From Lachnospiraceae bacterium (GTDB lineage Bacteria; Bacillota; Clostridia; Lachnospirales; Lachnospiraceae): 5,140 nt of DNA. This document shows positions 4,996-5,140 of the stretch, piece after piece (within the stretch, counting starts at the first letter, position 1; each line of letters begins with the position of its first letter). The notes beneath the pieces are model-generated. The model was not told the DNA's origin. It was given only the letters and a program-made list of their open reading frames with translations, and searched no databases. The DNA is taken from positions 1 to 5,140 of the forward strand of contig CAAEUM010000315.1 of the NCBI GenBank assembly GCA_900759225.1, in the 5' to 3' direction. The position numbers were made by a program, and so were the translations under genes.

Positions 4996-5140
4996 CTGCA
5001 ACCACCTTCCCCATTTTTCATCTCTGTTCCGGAATCCTCACAGTCTCCCTGAAGTGTTACTGTACTGCCTTCCCTTCCGGAACGGTATACAGCCTCCAAA
5101 AGACGGACACTTGTGATCGCCTCTTCCCCTCCTACCGGGA
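4992..5140 (-). CDS. C-terminal end of a probable Gfo/Idh/MocA-family oxidoreductase (partial)
   Basis: Open frame entering from the right edge (codons in phase with base 5138) and ending at TGA 4992-4994, giving 48 residues. The stretch PVGGEEAITSVRLLEAVYRS followed by GREGSTVTL matches the usual C-terminus of Gfo/Idh/MocA dehydrogenases: a P-V-x-G-E/D motif, a helix of the LxxALAxYxS type, then a short basic turn and a final strand. After it comes a short hydrophilic tail with two Cys (C33 and C47 of the visible part) that is not typical of the fold. Family members use NAD(P) to oxidise or reduce a hydroxyl/keto group on sugars, inositols or glycosides. The N-terminal Rossmann domain and the catalytic Lys are outside the window, so neither activity nor substrate can be judged. 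The stop overlaps the permease start by 4 bases, so it belongs to the same operon. The other frames across this end contain stops. The family call rests on the short C-terminal pattern only. Confidence 0.68.
   Translation of the reverse strand, partial: PVGGEEAITSVRLLEAVYRSGREGSTVTLQGDCEDSGTEMKNGEGGCR
5002..5008 (-). promoter_or_regulatory. Ribosome binding site deciding the LplB-type permease start
   Basis: AAGGTGG on the minus strand, 6 bases before the ATG at 4995. It lies inside the 3' end of the upstream oxidoreductase gene. It leaves no spacing for the alternative TTG at 5001, so the ATG is preferred. Confidence 0.65.

Noticed and set aside
4996..5001. TTG start at 5001 for the LplB-type permease
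   Set aside because: The AAGGTGG site ends directly at this codon, leaving no spacing. The ATG at 4995 has normal spacing and overlaps the upstream stop.
1..5140. Mobile element, CRISPR array, tRNA or riboswitch
   Set aside because: No terminal inverted repeats, transposase, spaced direct repeats, cloverleaf-like sequence or long untranslated leader was found. Almost all bases are in genes.

Overview
The window looks like part of a chromosomal sugar-catabolism operon from an anaerobic member of the Bacillota, most likely a clostridium of the Lachnospiraceae type. The reasons are strong AGGAGG-like ribosome binding sites, a moderate slightly AT-leaning base composition, LplB/YtcP-type permeases without their own ATPase, and an oxygen-sensitive-looking flavin/2x[4Fe-4S] oxidoreductase. 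The organism is an inference; there is no rRNA or other marker gene.

Every supported gene is on the minus strand, so transcription runs from base 5140 towards base 1. In transcription order they are: (1) the last 48 codons of a probable Gfo/Idh/MocA-family oxidoreductase; (2) an LplB-type sugar ABC permease; (3) a YtcP/LplC-type sugar ABC permease; (4) a YiaK-like (2,3-diketo-L-gulonate reductase family) Ldh oxidoreductase; (5) a sugar phosphate isomerase/epimerase-type TIM-barrel protein; (6) a PreA/dihydroorotate-dehydrogenase-like flavoprotein with a C-terminal two-cluster ferredoxin domain. Junctions are tight: a 4-base ATGA overlap, then gaps of 15, 12, 17 and 27 bases. Each gene has its own Shine-Dalgarno sequence, and no internal promoter or terminator is evident, so this reads as one transcript. 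No gene-free stretch exceeds 50 bases.

Working model (inference): the permease pair, with an extracytoplasmic binding lipoprotein and an ATPase encoded elsewhere, imports a sugar, oligosaccharide or glycoside. The Gfo/Idh enzyme, the TIM-barrel isomerase/epimerase, the YiaK-like reductase and the Fe-S flavoprotein then process it through keto-sugar or keto-acid intermediates. The least expected member is the PreA-like enzyme. Its family normally reduces C=C bonds in pyrimidines, but this copy lacks the catalytic Cys of dihydropyrimidine dehydrogenase and sits in a sugar operon, so its substrate is probably different and unknown. The operon is cut at its 5' end, and its 3' end (bases 1-49) is unresolved. 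The substrate-binding protein, the regulator and the promoter are not visible.
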